A stretch of 64,000 nt of DNA from Palsa-504 sp963822765 (GCA_963822765.1 CAWGJL010000004.1:124001-188000); one strand, 5' to 3'; counted from the first letter of the stretch, positions 8,487-17,686 are shown. The notes: generated by a model from the letters alone, not told the origin. Numbers and translations are program-made.

Positions 8487-9453
8487 TCAACCGGCCGGCG
8501 TGAGCGGGAATTCCCGGGTCTTGACGGCGGTGGCGTCGAGCAGGGCGGTGATCTCGGCGGCGACCTGCGCGGGGTGTTCCATGTGGGCCAGGTGCCCGGT
8601 GCGGGGCAGGACCACGATCTTGGAGTTGGCGAAGGCGCGCGCGGCGCGGCCCGCCTGGCGCGGGTCGACCACGCGGTCCTGGCTGCCGTAGATGACCAGG
8701 GTGGGCGCGGTGATGCGGGCCGCGTCGCGCCAGGCCGTGTGGCGTCCCTTGCGGAAGAAGTCGGCGGTCAGGGTCCGGATGGTGCCGATCAGGGCGGCGG
8801 TGGCGTGGTCGAGGGTGTCGCGCTGGGCGAGTTCGGCGACCTCGGCGGCGAACCGCTCGGCCGGGAAGCGTGCCGGATCGGCGAAGCAGGTGGCGATGAC
8901 GTCGGCCACCCGGCCGCGCGGCGGCAGGGCGTCGTACTTGCGCAGCACGCGGGGGCCGACCCCGGGCAGGCTGATCACCGCGAAGTGCACCTGGTCCAGG
9001 TGCGGCCGGGGGTCGGGCAGGGCCGGGGAGATCAGGGTCAGCGTCTTGATGAGGTCCGGGCGGGTGGCGGCCAGCTTCACGGCGACCGCGCCGCCGAGGG
9101 AGCTGGCGATCAGGTGGACCTTGTTTGCTTGTTTCTCGATGAGGGCTTCGACGGTCTGGGCGAGCGCGGCGATGCTGTAGCGGCGGTCGGGGCGGGGCGG
9201 GGAGTCACCGAAGCCGGGCAGGTCGAGCGCCGCGCAGGCCAGCCGCGGCCGGAGCAGGTCGATCAGGTCGGTCCAGTTCCGCGACGAGCCGGCCAGGCCG
9301 TGTATGCACAGTGCTGCCTCTTTTTGGGCTGCTCGGCTCTTTTTGGGCGGGCTCGCCGGTCTTTTCTGTCGTTCTCCGGACATAGACCTGGTGGCCCCGG
9401 TCGAGGGTGATCAGCTCGCCAGGCCAGTGCGGGATGGGTTCTTGCGGGGTCAT
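8487..9453 (-). CDS. Alpha/beta hydrolase, coupled to ku, apparent frameshift in an A-run
   Basis: Predicted cytosolic serine hydrolase: oxyanion motif CIHGLAGSSRNW, nucleophile in ASSLGGAVA, acid in YGSQDRVVDP and histidine in RTGHLAHMEHP. Substrate unknown. The most likely start is ATG at 9453 (MTPQEPIPHWPGELITLD), because it overlaps the ku stop as ATGA, a classic coupling. That frame must shift once to reach the catalytic body. The switch lies in a segment with two copies of GCCCAAAAAGAG (about 9325-9350); one A fewer in the upstream A-run restores the frame. Alternatively, translation starts at ATG 9383 in the body frame, but that site has a poor ribosome signal. Confidence 0.82.
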
Positions 9454-10304
9454 GCGCTGGCTTTGCGGCGGGTCCTTGCCTTGGCGGGCTTGGCCTCCTC
9501 GGCTTCTGGCTCTTGCTTGTCCCGGCCGCTCTTGACCGCGGCCACGCTGGCGCGCAGGATCTCGGTCAGGTCGGCGGGCTGGCCCTTGGGGGCGGGCTCG
9601 TCCAGGCCGGCCGGGCGGACGATGTCGTTGCCCTCGACCTTGGCCCGGACCACGGCCTCGAGCGCCTCGCGGTAGGAGTCGTGGTACTGGTCGGGGTCGA
9701 AGTCCTCGGTCATGGTGTCGATGAGCGAGGCGGCCATCTTCAGCTCCTGCGACCGGACCTCGATGTCCTCGTCCAGGAAGCCGAAGTCGGGCTTGCGCAC
9801 CTCGTCGGGCCACAGCAGGGTCTCCAGCGTGATGACCCCCTCCCGGACCCGCAGCGCGGCCAGCGCCTCGCGCTGGCGCAGCGCCACCTTGGCCACCGCG
9901 ACCTTGCCCGAGTTCTCCAGCGCGTCGCGGAACAGCACGTAGGCCCGGACCCCGGCCGGATCGGGCTCGGTGTAGTAGCTCTTGGCCGCGTAGATCGGCT
10001 CGACCTGGGCGCTCGGCGCGAAGTGCAGGACCTCGATCCGGTGCGCGGTGACCAGCGGGAGGTCGGCCAGATCCTCGTCGGTGAGCACCACCATGTCGCC
10101 GGTGGGCAGTTCGAAGCCCTTGGCCACGTCGGAGTAGGGGACTTCCTCCCCGTCCAGGGTGCAGAACCGGCGGAACTGAATCCGGGCCCCGTCCTTGCGG
10201 TGGACCTGCCGGAAGGCGATGTCCCGCTGCTCGGTCGCCGCGTAGAGCTTCACCGGGATGACGACCAGGCCGAAAGAGATGGCCCCCGCCCATATGCTGC
10301 GCAT
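9450..10304 (-). CDS. ku: Non-homologous end-joining protein Ku
   Basis: 284-residue bacterial Ku, which binds DNA ends as a homodimeric ring and recruits LigD. It begins MRSIWAGAISFGLVVIPVKLY, has the typical YYTEPDPAGVRAYVLFRDAL core, and ends in a lysine/arginine-rich tail (EEAKPAKARTRRKASA) of the kind that modulates DNA binding. Length is normal. No ligD is in the window. It is divergent from the flavoprotein gene, with about 150 bp of shared promoter region, and its stop overlaps the hydrolase start by four bases. Confidence 0.97.
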   Translation of the reverse strand: MRSIWAGAISFGLVVIPVKLYAATEQRDIAFRQVHRKDGARIQFRRFCTLDGEEVPYSDVAKGFELPTGDMVVLTDEDLADLPLVTAHRIEVLHFAPSAQVEPIYAAKSYYTEPDPAGVRAYVLFRDALENSGKVAVAKVALRQREALAALRVREGVITLETLLWPDEVRKPDFGFLDEDIEVRSQELKMAASLIDTMTEDFDPDQYHDSYREALEAVVRAKVEGNDIVRPAGLDEPAPKGQPADLTEILRASVAAVKSGRDKQEPEAEEAKPAKARTRRKASA

Positions 10305-10452
10305 GATCTGTCACCTACCCCGTTTGGAGAAGACCGATTCCGGGTTCGGCGCGGGTCGATTCTCCTATTTAGCTGTTTAGCCCAACTCTTCCAGCGAGCT
10401 TACGGCCTGGCTGCGATGATGAACATGCTAGGGCGAGGGGGAACGGAGAGGT

Positions 10453-12048
10453 ATGGGCGCTTTCGACGTAGTCGTGCTCGGCGGTGGCACCGCGGGCGTG
10501 CACGTCGCCACGGAGGTGGTCCGGGGCGGCAAGTCCGTCGCGCTCGTCGAGGCCGGGCTGATCGGCGGCGAATCCCCCTACCTGGCCTGCGTGCCGTCGA
10601 ACTCGCTGCTGCTGTCGGCGAGTAGGGGCGTGGCCTGGGAGGACGCGGTCGCGCGCCGCAACGAGGTGACCGGCGGGCTGGACGATTCCGGGGCCGAGGG
10701 GCGGCTGGCCGCTGCGGGTGTCACGGTGTTCCGCGGGACCGGGGTGGTTACCGGCCCGGGTGAGGTCTCGGTTGCTTCTGCGTCCGGTGCCACTGATTCT
10801 GGTCCCGTGTCGCTGACCTGGGACGACCTGGTCATCGCGACGGGGTGCGAGCCGGTCGCGCCGCCCATCGAGGGGCTGTCCGACATCCCGGCCTGGACCA
10901 CCGCGCAGGGGCTGTGCTCACCGGACCTGCCGCGCCGTCTGCTGGTGCTGGGCGGCGGGTCGGCCGGGTGCGAGCTGGCGCAGATCTTCGCGGCGTTCGG
11001 CTCCCAGGTGACGCTGATCGAGGCCGACGCGGGGCTGCTGTCCGGCGAGGCGGCCTTCGCCGGGGAGATCCTGGCCGCGGCGCTGCGCCGGGCCGGGGCC
11101 GAGATTTTCCTCGGCTCGCCGGCCACCAAGGCCGAGCGGACGCCGGAGGGCCTGACCCTGGCGCTGGAGGACGGCACCCGCATCGACGCGGACCGGCTGC
11201 TGCTGGCCACCGGCCGGCGGCCCCGGCTCAGCGGGCTCGGCCTGGACGCGCTCGGGATCAGCGTGACGCCGGGCCAGGCGCTGCCCACGGACGCCTCGTG
11301 CCGCGTTGTTGCCGGTGCTTCCGGATTTGCCGGTGCTTCCGGATTTGCCGGTGCGGCCGGGCCTGGCCGGGTGTGGGCCGCCGGGGACGTGACCGGGATC
11401 ACCCATACCCACGCCAGCCGGTACCAGGCCGGCGTGGTGGCGGCCAACCTCCTCGGCCAGCCTCGTGAGGCGGATTACACCGCGATCCCGCGCTGCGTGT
11501 ACACCACGCCTTCGGTCTACGCCGTGGGCGAACCGGCCCGGGCCGGTCTTTCGGTGGCGCGAGTCCCGCTGAGCGACACCGCCCGGGGCCGTCTGGGTGG
11601 CGATGACCTGGGCCGGCTCGAGCTGTACGCGGCCGACGGGGTGCTGGTCGGCGCCGTGGCGGTGGGGCCGGACGCGGCCGCCTGGATGGCGGAGGTTACC
11701 CTCGCCATCAGGGCAAAAATACCGGTGACCGTCCTGGCCGACGTGGTGCACGCCTTTCCCACGTACGGGGAAGCGCTGCAGGCCGCGTTCTGCGAGCTGG
11801 CCAGGACCGGGCCCGCCAGTACTGGGTCCGCCGGCACGGGGCCCGCCGGTACGGAGGAAAAGGGGATCGGGTCGTTGAGCGAACTGGGCCTGGAGACACC
11901 CGAAGACGACGCCGTCGAGCAGCACCGGGAACTCGTCCCGGACGAGGTCGTGCCCGTTCCGCGGCGTGACGCCTGGTTCGACGTGAACGAGGCGGACGCG
12001 GCCGAGCAAGCCCGGGCGGTCGGCTTCGACGATGACGACTACCGCTGA
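10453..12048 (+). CDS. FAD/NAD(P)-binding flavoprotein of the dihydrolipoamide-dehydrogenase fold, missing one redox cysteine
   Basis: 531-residue protein with the class I pyridine-nucleotide-disulfide oxidoreductase layout: FAD-binding GGGTAGVHVA (10-19), central NAD(P)-binding VLGGGSAGCELAQ, second FAD motif VWAAGDVTG, and a C-terminal dimerisation domain with the conserved HAFPTYGE segment. The redox motif, normally C-x4-C followed by P-S-K, reads ESPYLACVPSN here: the first cysteine is Ser41, Cys46 remains, and the lysine is Asn50. A disulfide-exchange reaction is therefore unlikely; an NAD(P)H oxidase or quinone-reductase-like role is possible. An inserted GASGFAGASGFAGAAG (18-bp DNA repeat, about 11314-11355) precedes the FAD motif, and a GPASTGSAGTGPAGT repeat lies near 11810. 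A tail of about 60 residues extends past the usual end. Confidence 0.85.
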   Translation: MGAFDVVVLGGGTAGVHVATEVVRGGKSVALVEAGLIGGESPYLACVPSNSLLLSASRGVAWEDAVARRNEVTGGLDDSGAEGRLAAAGVTVFRGTGVVTGPGEVSVASASGATDSGPVSLTWDDLVIATGCEPVAPPIEGLSDIPAWTTAQGLCSPDLPRRLLVLGGGSAGCELAQIFAAFGSQVTLIEADAGLLSGEAAFAGEILAAALRRAGAEIFLGSPATKAERTPEGLTLALEDGTRIDADRLLLATGRRPRLSGLGLDALGISVTPGQALPTDASCRVVAGASGFAGASGFAGAAGPGRVWAAGDVTGITHTHASRYQAGVVAANLLGQPREADYTAIPRCVYTTPSVYAVGEPARAGLSVARVPLSDTARGRLGGDDLGRLELYAADGVLVGAVAVGPDAAAWMAEVTLAIRAKIPVTVLADVVHAFPTYGEALQAAFCELARTGPASTGSAGTGPAGTEEKGIGSLSELGLETPEDDAVEQHRELVPDEVVPVPRRDAWFDVNEADAAEQARAVGFDDDDYR

Positions 12049-12076
12049 TCGCGGCTTAGGATAGGTCGAACGCGGC

Positions 12077-12742
12077 ATGCGGCCGCGGGCGACCACCGGA
12101 GACCGAACCTTGACCGCTACGTCGGATGCACGGCCACGCAGCACGCGGCTGCCCAGGCACGAACGGCGGCGGCAGCTCCTGGACGCGGCGCTCGAGGTAT
12201 TCGTCACGCAGGGGTACCACGCCGCGGCCATGGATGAGATCGCCGAGCGGGCCGGGGTCAGCAAGCCCGTCCTGTACCAGCACTTCCCCGGCAAGCTCGA
12301 CCTGTACCTGGCCCTGCTCGACCAGAGCGTGGACGAGCTGGTCGAGGCCGTCCGCGAGGCGCTCCGCTCGACCAGCGACAACAAGCAGCGGGTGGCCGCC
12401 ACGTTCAGCGCCTACTTCGAGTACGTGGAACGGCAGGGACAGGCCTACCGGCTGGTGTTCGAGTCGGACCTGGGCAACGAAGAGGCGGTCCGGGACCGGC
12501 TGGAACGCGGTCAGCGCGAGTGCGCCGAGATGATCAGCCCGATGATCCGGCAGGACGCCGGCCTGGACGACGCCGAGGCCCACCTGGTGAGCGTGGCCAT
12601 GGTCGGCCTGGCTCAGGTCACCGCCAGGTACTGGCTCAGCACCACGCTCAGCACCACCCGGCAGTGCATCCCGCGGGAGGCCGCCGAGCAGCTCGTGGCC
12701 AGGCTGGCCTGGCGCGGCATCAGCGGCTGGCCACGGAACTAG
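12077..12742 (+). CDS. TetR/AcrR-family transcriptional regulator
   Basis: TetR-like repressor of up to 221 residues. The N-terminal helix-turn-helix is typical: LDAALEVFVTQGYHAAAMDEIAERAGVSKP then VLYQHFPGKLDLYLALL. The C-terminal ligand domain is all-helical. Two starts are possible: ATG at 12077 and TTG at 12110 (TATSDARPRST), the latter closer to a GGAG. Ligand and targets are unknown. It precedes the DUF3107 gene, and the neighbouring flavoprotein is upstream on the same strand with a gap of about 30-60 bp, so read-through is possible. Confidence 0.88.
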   Translation: MRPRATTGDRTLTATSDARPRSTRLPRHERRRQLLDAALEVFVTQGYHAAAMDEIAERAGVSKPVLYQHFPGKLDLYLALLDQSVDELVEAVREALRSTSDNKQRVAATFSAYFEYVERQGQAYRLVFESDLGNEEAVRDRLERGQRECAEMISPMIRQDAGLDDAEAHLVSVAMVGLAQVTARYWLSTTLSTTRQCIPREAAEQLVARLAWRGISGWPRN

Positions 12743-12743
12743 C

Positions 12744-12762
12744 GGGCGCCTCAAAGGCGCCC
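12744..12762 (+). terminator. Short GC hairpin between tetR and the DUF3107 gene
   Basis: GGGCGCC-tcaaa-GGCGCCC forms a perfect seven-bp stem directly after the TetR stop. It has no U-run, and the next gene follows at 12787, so it may attenuate or protect mRNA rather than terminate. Confidence 0.45.
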
Positions 12763-12786
12763 GGAGGCGAGCGGAGAGAACACAGC

Positions 12787-13125
12787 GTGGAAGTGAAGAT
12801 CGGGATTCATTCGGTGCCGCGGGAGCTGGTGGTGGAGACCGACACTCCGGCGGCGGAAATCGAGCGCCTGCTGTCGGCCGCACTGGAGAAGGACACGGTG
12901 TTCGCGCTCTCGGTCGCCAAGGGCGGGCGGGTCCTGGTGCCGGCGGGCAAGATCGCCTACGTGGAGTTCGGCGGGGCCGAGGCGCGGCGGGTCGGTTTCG
13001 GCAACATCGCGTTATCTCCGGTGTTGCGTCCTTTTTCGCGTCCTTGGTTGTATCCGGCGGGCCTGACGGGGGGTCCGGGCCTGACCCTGGTATCGTGGAT
13101 AACGACTGATCAAGGAATGACATAA
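12787..13125 (+). CDS. DUF3107 family protein with an unusual C-terminal extension
   Basis: Small actinobacterial protein of unknown function. The GTG at 12787 gives VEVKIGIHSVPRELVVETD, matching the family start, and the domain continues through VLVPAGKIAYVEFGG to RRVGFGN (about residue 76), where the family normally ends. Here the frame runs on for about 36 more residues that look unlike coding sequence (lower GC, no family match). The gene may have lost its stop through an indel, or the tail is real. The tail overlaps what looks like the promoter side of the helicase gene. Confidence 0.75.
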   Translation: MEVKIGIHSVPRELVVETDTPAAEIERLLSAALEKDTVFALSVAKGGRVLVPAGKIAYVEFGGAEARRVGFGNIALSPVLRPFSRPWLYPAGLTGGPGLTLVSWITTDQGMT

Positions 13126-13376
13126 CCAAAGGTCGTGTTATCCAGTCAGCTGCTGTTTACGCCGGGCTTCATTACCGGCCTCCCTGGGGGGAACCCAAGT
13201 AAACGGCAGCGTCCCACGACGGTAGCGGGCTCCCGGGCGCGCGCCGCGCCGGATCTCGGCGCATGGCGGCACCTGGTCGTAGCTCGCATCGAGGCGGGTC
13301 GCTGCAGGCAGCTTACAGACATGACAGGCTCGCTTCCGGAACAGGCCGGGTGGGCCATGATGAAGGACGGCAACCC
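13126..13376 (+). other. Leader region before the DEAD-box helicase, no supported gene
   Basis: About 250 bp without a convincing gene. A short frame (13135-13380, 81 codons) ends with a TGA that overlaps the proposed CTG start of the helicase, so a translated leader is conceivable, but its composition is not gene-like. A long 5' leader would fit a cold-regulated helicase. Confidence 0.35.
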
Positions 13377-14986
13377 CTGACCACTCAGACTTCACCCGGG
13401 GACACGACAGAGGCTTCTTCTGGCTCCCGTGCGGTCCCGTTCAGCGATTTCGGCATCAGTGAGGCGATCTGCTCGGGCCTGGCGGCCGCGGGCATCCTCA
13501 CCACGTTCCCCATCCAGGCGCTGAGCCTTCCGCTCGCCCTGCGCGGGCAGGACATCATCGGACAGGCGAGGACCGGCACCGGGAAGACGCTGGCGTTCGG
13601 CATCCCGCTGCTGGAACTGGTCGACGACGGCCCGAAGGGCGCCCCGCGGGCGCTCGTCGTGGTGCCGACCAGGGAACTGGCCATCCAGGTCGCGGACGAC
13701 CTGCGGACCGCCGCGGTCAACATGCGCGCCAAGGTGGTGACCGTGTACGGCGGCCGGGCCTACGAGCCGCAGATCGACGCGCTGACCGCCGGGGTCGACA
13801 TCGTGGTCGGCACCCCGGGACGGCTGCTCGACCTGGCCCAGCGACGGCACCTGGACCTGAGCTCGGTGCGAGCCCTGGTGCTCGACGAGGCGGACAAGAT
13901 GCTCGACCTCGGCTTCCTGCCCGACGTGGAGCGCATCATCCGGCTCACCCCGGACGGCCGGCAGACCATGCTGTTCTCCGCGACGATGCCGTCGGAGGTC
14001 GTCACGCTGGCGCGCCGTCACATGCGGCAGGCGACCAACGTGCGGGCCGAGGGTGACGACGAGCCCGTGCCCGCGCCGCTGACCAGGCAGTATGTGTTCC
14101 GGGCTCACCAGATGGACAAGATCGAGGTGCTGGCCCGGGTGCTGCAGGCCCGGGAGCGCGGACTGACCATGGTGTTCTGCCAGACCAAGCGGGCCGCCGA
14201 CCAGGTCGCGACGGCGCTGGCCAGCCGGGGTTTCGCGGTCGCGACCGTGCACGGGGACCTGGGCCAGGGTCAGCGGGAGCGCGCGCTGCGCGCGTTCCGC
14301 ACCGGCAAGGTAGACGTGCTCACCGCCACCGAGGTGGCCGCCCGCGGGCTCGACGTGGACGACGTCACGCACGTGGTGAACTACGAATGCCCGGACGACG
14401 AGAAGACCTACGTGCACCGGATCGGCCGGACCGGCCGGGCCGGGAAAGCGGGCGTCGCGGTCACGTTCGTCGACTGGCGGGACATGCACCGCTGGAAGCT
14501 CATCAACGACGCCCTCGGCCTCGGCCAGCCCGAACCCGAGGAGACGTACTCCACCTCCGAGCACCTGTACACCCAGCTCGACATCCCGCGCGAGGCGACC
14601 GGGACGCTGCCGCGCGCGATGCGCGACCGGGCCGGGCTCGAGGCCGAGGAGGAAGAGGACATCGGCGAGACCGGCCGGATCCGGACCCCGCGGGCGCCGC
14701 GGGGTGCGCGTGCCCGGCGCGGGCGCGGGTCGGCGGACCGGGCTGCGCGTCTGGCGGCGGCGGCTTTTTTGGCTCTGTCTCTGGCGGTGGCTCTGTCTCT
14801 GGCGGTGGCTCTGTCTCTGGCCGCGGTGATGGCGCTGGCCGTGGCGATGGCTCTGGTCGCGGGGCCGGGCGGGTGGCCGACGAGGCCCCGAAGGCCGCTG
14901 GCCGACGGCGGCGCCGGACCCGGGCGGGCCGGGATATCGGGCCGGTCCAGGACCAGCCGGAGACGCCCAGGCGCAAGGCCTCCTGA
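13377..14986 (+). CDS. DEAD-box RNA helicase, apparent frameshift in the C-terminal tail
   Basis: ATP-dependent RNA helicase for ribosome assembly, RNA decay or cold adaptation. Motifs in order: Q motif (FPIQALSL), Walker A ARTGTGKT, PTRELA, GTPGR, DEAD, SAT, then FCQTKRAADQ, ATEVAARGLD and HRIGRTGRAG. The first frame stays convincing to about 14690 (EEEEDIGETGRIR). The expected Gly/Arg-rich RNA-binding tail (GGGSVS repeats, RRRRRTRAGRD) lies in another frame that ends at 14986. One base is missing or two are extra between about 14700 and 14765, near a T6 run. The start is uncertain: a CTG at 13377 (LTTQTSPGD) overlaps the TGA of a short upstream frame; a GTG further upstream is the alternative. 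Confidence 0.88.
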
Positions 14987-15001
14987 CCCGTGCGGGTCAG
15001 G
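14982..15001 (+). terminator. Perfect hairpin over the helicase stop codon
   Basis: CCTGACCC-gtgc-GGGTCAGG, an eight-bp perfect stem that includes the TGA of the helicase frame. There is no U-run. It is a plausible actinobacterial-type terminator before the next gene at 15060. Confidence 0.5.
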
Positions 15002-15059
15002 CTGCTCGCAGAGCCTGCTGACCGCGTCCGTTCAACGTCGCCAGGTAAGGTTCGCCTCT

Positions 15060-16025
15060 GTGAGCACACCAACCTCTCTTGAGCTGCCCGACGGAGTGCG
15101 GCCGACCACGGTGCGCACGAGCCGCGGGTCGTTCGCGGCGCTGGAGGCCGTTCCGGTGTCGGGGGTCTGCGAGCGAGAACCGGCTCTGCTCGTCCCCGGT
15201 TACACCGGCAGCAAAGAGGATTTCCTCGCCGTTCTCGGCCAGCTCGCAGACCACGGTCGCCAGGTGGTCGCGATCGACATGCGCGGCCAGTTCGAGACGC
15301 CGGGCGCGGCCGATCCGGACGGTTACGCGCCGGCCGCCCTGGCCGCTGACATCGCCGCCGTCATCCAGGCCACCGGCGCGAGGCACCTGCTCGGGCACTC
15401 CTACGGCGGGCTGGTAACCCGCGAGACCCTGCTGAGAACCAGGTCCCAGGACGACATCGGCTCATTCACGCTGATGAGCTCCGGCCCGTCGGCGCTGACC
15501 GGACCGCGGGCCGAGGAACTGCGCGCCATGTTCGCCGCGCTCGGCGTGGCACCTGTGGCATCCGGGGCATCCGGGGCATCCGGGGCTGATGGCGGCCTGC
15601 CGGACCGGGGCACGCTGGCGGCCGGGATCGCTGGCCTGTGGCGTGAATACCTCGAACCGCAGGCCGTCGCGGACGGGATTCCGGCCCCGATCGTGGCGTT
15701 CCTGGCCCGGCGGATGGCCAGCAACGACCCGTACGGCCTGGTGCAGATGGCCCGCCACCTGCTCAGCGCGCCGGACCGCACTTCCGAGCTGGCCCGGCTG
15801 GACCGGTTCGGCATGCTGGTCATCTACGGCGAGGACGACAATTCCTGGTCACCGGACGTGCAGGAGGCGATGGCCCGGCGACTGGGTGCGCGCCGGATCT
15901 GCATCCCCGGGGCCTCGCACTCCCCCGCCGTCGAGGCGCCCGCGACCACGGCGATCGCGCTGACCAAGTTCTGGGACGCGGCCGAGGCGGCAGCGGCACA
16001 CGCCGGCAGCGCGCGGATGGCGTAG
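15060..16025 (+). CDS. Alpha/beta hydrolase
   Basis: 321-residue predicted serine hydrolase, GTG start at 15060 with a weak ribosome signal (ccaggtaagg upstream). Catalytic features: oxyanion loop VPGYTGSKEDF, nucleophile elbow GHSYGG, acid region YGEDDNSW and histidine in PGASHSPAVEAP. It lies 73 bp after the helicase stop, so it could be in the same transcript. A nine-bp repeat (gcatccggg, three copies around 15560) encodes ASGASGASG in the lid region. Substrate unknown. Confidence 0.9.
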   Translation: MSTPTSLELPDGVRPTTVRTSRGSFAALEAVPVSGVCEREPALLVPGYTGSKEDFLAVLGQLADHGRQVVAIDMRGQFETPGAADPDGYAPAALAADIAAVIQATGARHLLGHSYGGLVTRETLLRTRSQDDIGSFTLMSSGPSALTGPRAEELRAMFAALGVAPVASGASGASGADGGLPDRGTLAAGIAGLWREYLEPQAVADGIPAPIVAFLARRMASNDPYGLVQMARHLLSAPDRTSELARLDRFGMLVIYGEDDNSWSPDVQEAMARRLGARRICIPGASHSPAVEAPATTAIALTKFWDAAEAAAAHAGSARMA

Positions 16026-16145
16026 CGCGCTTACTGGGCGGCGGTCCTTCGGCGGTGAGTGAGTGACTGGCGTTGGTGGTGGGAACCGTGGTACGGGAAA
16101 GGTCAGCGGCGGCCCCGCCTCAACGGGACGTGGGAGTGTGGTGGT

Positions 16146-17006
16146 TCAGGGGGCGGATAGGCCGTCCCAGGGGCGGCGGGGGACGGCGGCGGCGGTGCCC
16201 TCCGGGCAGTGGCGCAGGTAGTCACACCAGCCGCAGGAGGCGCTAGGGCGCGGCGGGAACACCTCGTCGTACCGTTCGGCGGGCAGGCCGTCCCGCAGCT
16301 GCTCGTCGGCCGCGGCGCACTCCTGGGCGATGTCCTCGGCCCGGCTCAGGTGCCTGGCCAGCGAGGTGTCAGAGTGCGACCAGGCCACCACCTGGCCGGA
16401 CGGCAGGTGGTGCAGCTCGACCCGGTGGCAGGGGCGCCGCAGGACGCGGCCGGCGGCCAGCGCGTACAGGGCCAGGGCCATCGAGCCGCGGGCGTCGTCC
16501 ACGGTGAGCAGGTGCCGTCCGGTCTTGTAGTCCACGACCACCAGTTCGGTGCCCGCGGAGTCCTCGGCGGGGCGGGCGTCCAGCCGGTCGATCCGGCCGG
16601 AGAACGCGATCGTGTCCGTGCGGGTGGCCACGGTTCGTTCCACCCCGAGCGGCTCGTCGGCCGGGTCCAGGTGGGCGACGTACCCCTGCACCATCTCAAT
16701 GGCGTGCTCCCGGCAGCGCACCGACTGGGTTTCGTCGGCGAAACCCTCGTCGATCCAGCCGCGGTCGACGAGCCGGCCCGCGGCGGCCACGGTGCGTTCG
16801 GCCAGGGGCAGGCGCCACCAGCCGGCCAGCGCGTTGTGGATGGCGGCGCCGAGGCTGTTGTGGGCCCAGGGCGCGCCCTTGGGCGGCGGCGGGCGGTCCA
16901 GGTAGGTCATCCGGTACCGGCGGGGGCAGTCCAGCCAGGCCGAAAGGCGCGTGGGCGTACACGGGTACAGCCGGCGCGGCATCCCCTCGAAGCCCAGCTG
17001 CTCCAC
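16146..17006 (-). CDS. RecB-like PD-(D/E)XK nuclease with Fe-S cysteines
   Basis: 286-residue stand-alone nuclease of the RecB/Cas4-like Pfam clan. It starts in CTPTRLSAWLDCPRRY with the first cluster cysteine and ends in CGWCDYLRHC, giving the four cysteines expected for a 4Fe-4S cluster. The catalytic core is GRIDRLD followed by VVVDYKTG (Asp and Lys of the PD-(D/E)XK site). Such proteins process DNA ends in actinobacteria; the exact role is unknown. It follows the MBL-hydrolase gene by 13 bp in the same direction and is probably co-transcribed with it. Confidence 0.9.
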   Translation of the reverse strand: MEQLGFEGMPRRLYPCTPTRLSAWLDCPRRYRMTYLDRPPPPKGAPWAHNSLGAAIHNALAGWWRLPLAERTVAAAGRLVDRGWIDEGFADETQSVRCREHAIEMVQGYVAHLDPADEPLGVERTVATRTDTIAFSGRIDRLDARPAEDSAGTELVVVDYKTGRHLLTVDDARGSMALALYALAAGRVLRRPCHRVELHHLPSGQVVAWSHSDTSLARHLSRAEDIAQECAAADEQLRDGLPAERYDEVFPPRPSASCGWCDYLRHCPEGTAAAVPRRPWDGLSAP

Positions 17007-17019
17007 CCCGGCCTCGCGG

Positions 17020-17616
17020 CTAATGTCTCGCCGCCGACGCCCACGCGTCGAACTGCTTCTCGGCGGCCGCGATCGTGGTCTCCTCGCCCTCGCCCGGCAG
17101 CACCCGGGTCCTGCCGGGCAGGGTCAGCAGGTACTCGCCGATCGCGGTCAGCTGGCTGGCGAAGTCGGGGTACTCGCCGTCGTGCGGCACCGGGCCGTCG
17201 GCGGTCAGGGTGTGCCCGGTGAACACGGCCTCCAGGTCCTCGCAGTACAGGCAGACCGAGCCGGCCGTGTGACCGGGGGCGTGGATGACCTCGAGCTGGA
17301 CGTCGGCAACCTCGAAGACCCCGCCGTCGGCCATCTCGATGTCGGCGTCCTCCTCCGGGTACGCGTCACGCCACCACAGCTGGTCCCGGGGATGCAGCGC
17401 CACCGGCGCCTCGTCGCCCTCGGCTACATCCAGCGCGGCGGCCACGTGGTCGGGGTGACCGTGCGTGCAGATCACGGCGAGCACCTCGCGGTCGCCCACC
17501 GCGTCGAGCACGCCCGCCGGGTCGCGGCCCGGGTCGATGACGATGACCTCCTCGTCATCGCCGATGATCCAGGCGTTGGTCCCTTCGGACGGCACCTGTT
17601 CGATCCGTGCGGTCAT
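17020..17616 (-). CDS. MBL-fold metallo-hydrolase
   Basis: 198-residue beta-lactamase-fold hydrolase (glyoxalase II-like). The metal motif THGHPDH and later histidine in HAPGHTAGS are present. The position that usually reads GDTLF has GHTLTADGP, so the bridging aspartate appears to be histidine, and metal content may differ from the standard di-zinc site. Start ATG at 17616 follows AGGAAGG. Likely in an operon with the RecB-like nuclease. Confidence 0.88.
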   Translation of the reverse strand: MTARIEQVPSEGTNAWIIGDDEEVIVIDPGRDPAGVLDAVGDREVLAVICTHGHPDHVAAALDVAEGDEAPVALHPRDQLWWRDAYPEEDADIEMADGGVFEVADVQLEVIHAPGHTAGSVCLYCEDLEAVFTGHTLTADGPVPHDGEYPDFASQLTAIGEYLLTLPGRTRVLPGEGEETTIAAAEKQFDAWASAARH

Positions 17617-17686
17617 CGGCCGATTCCTTCCTGTCTGGCTGGTCCGCCGACCCTTCCTACCACAAGAGGACGAGCGGTCAGGCCCG

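Noticed and set aside
13263..16025. One open frame of 920 codons joining the DEAD helicase and the following hydrolase
   Set aside because: The middle (about 14700-15060) has no protein-like composition, the helicase tail continues in another frame to 14986, and a hairpin plus a GTG start separate two genes. The fusion is an artefact of the frameshift.
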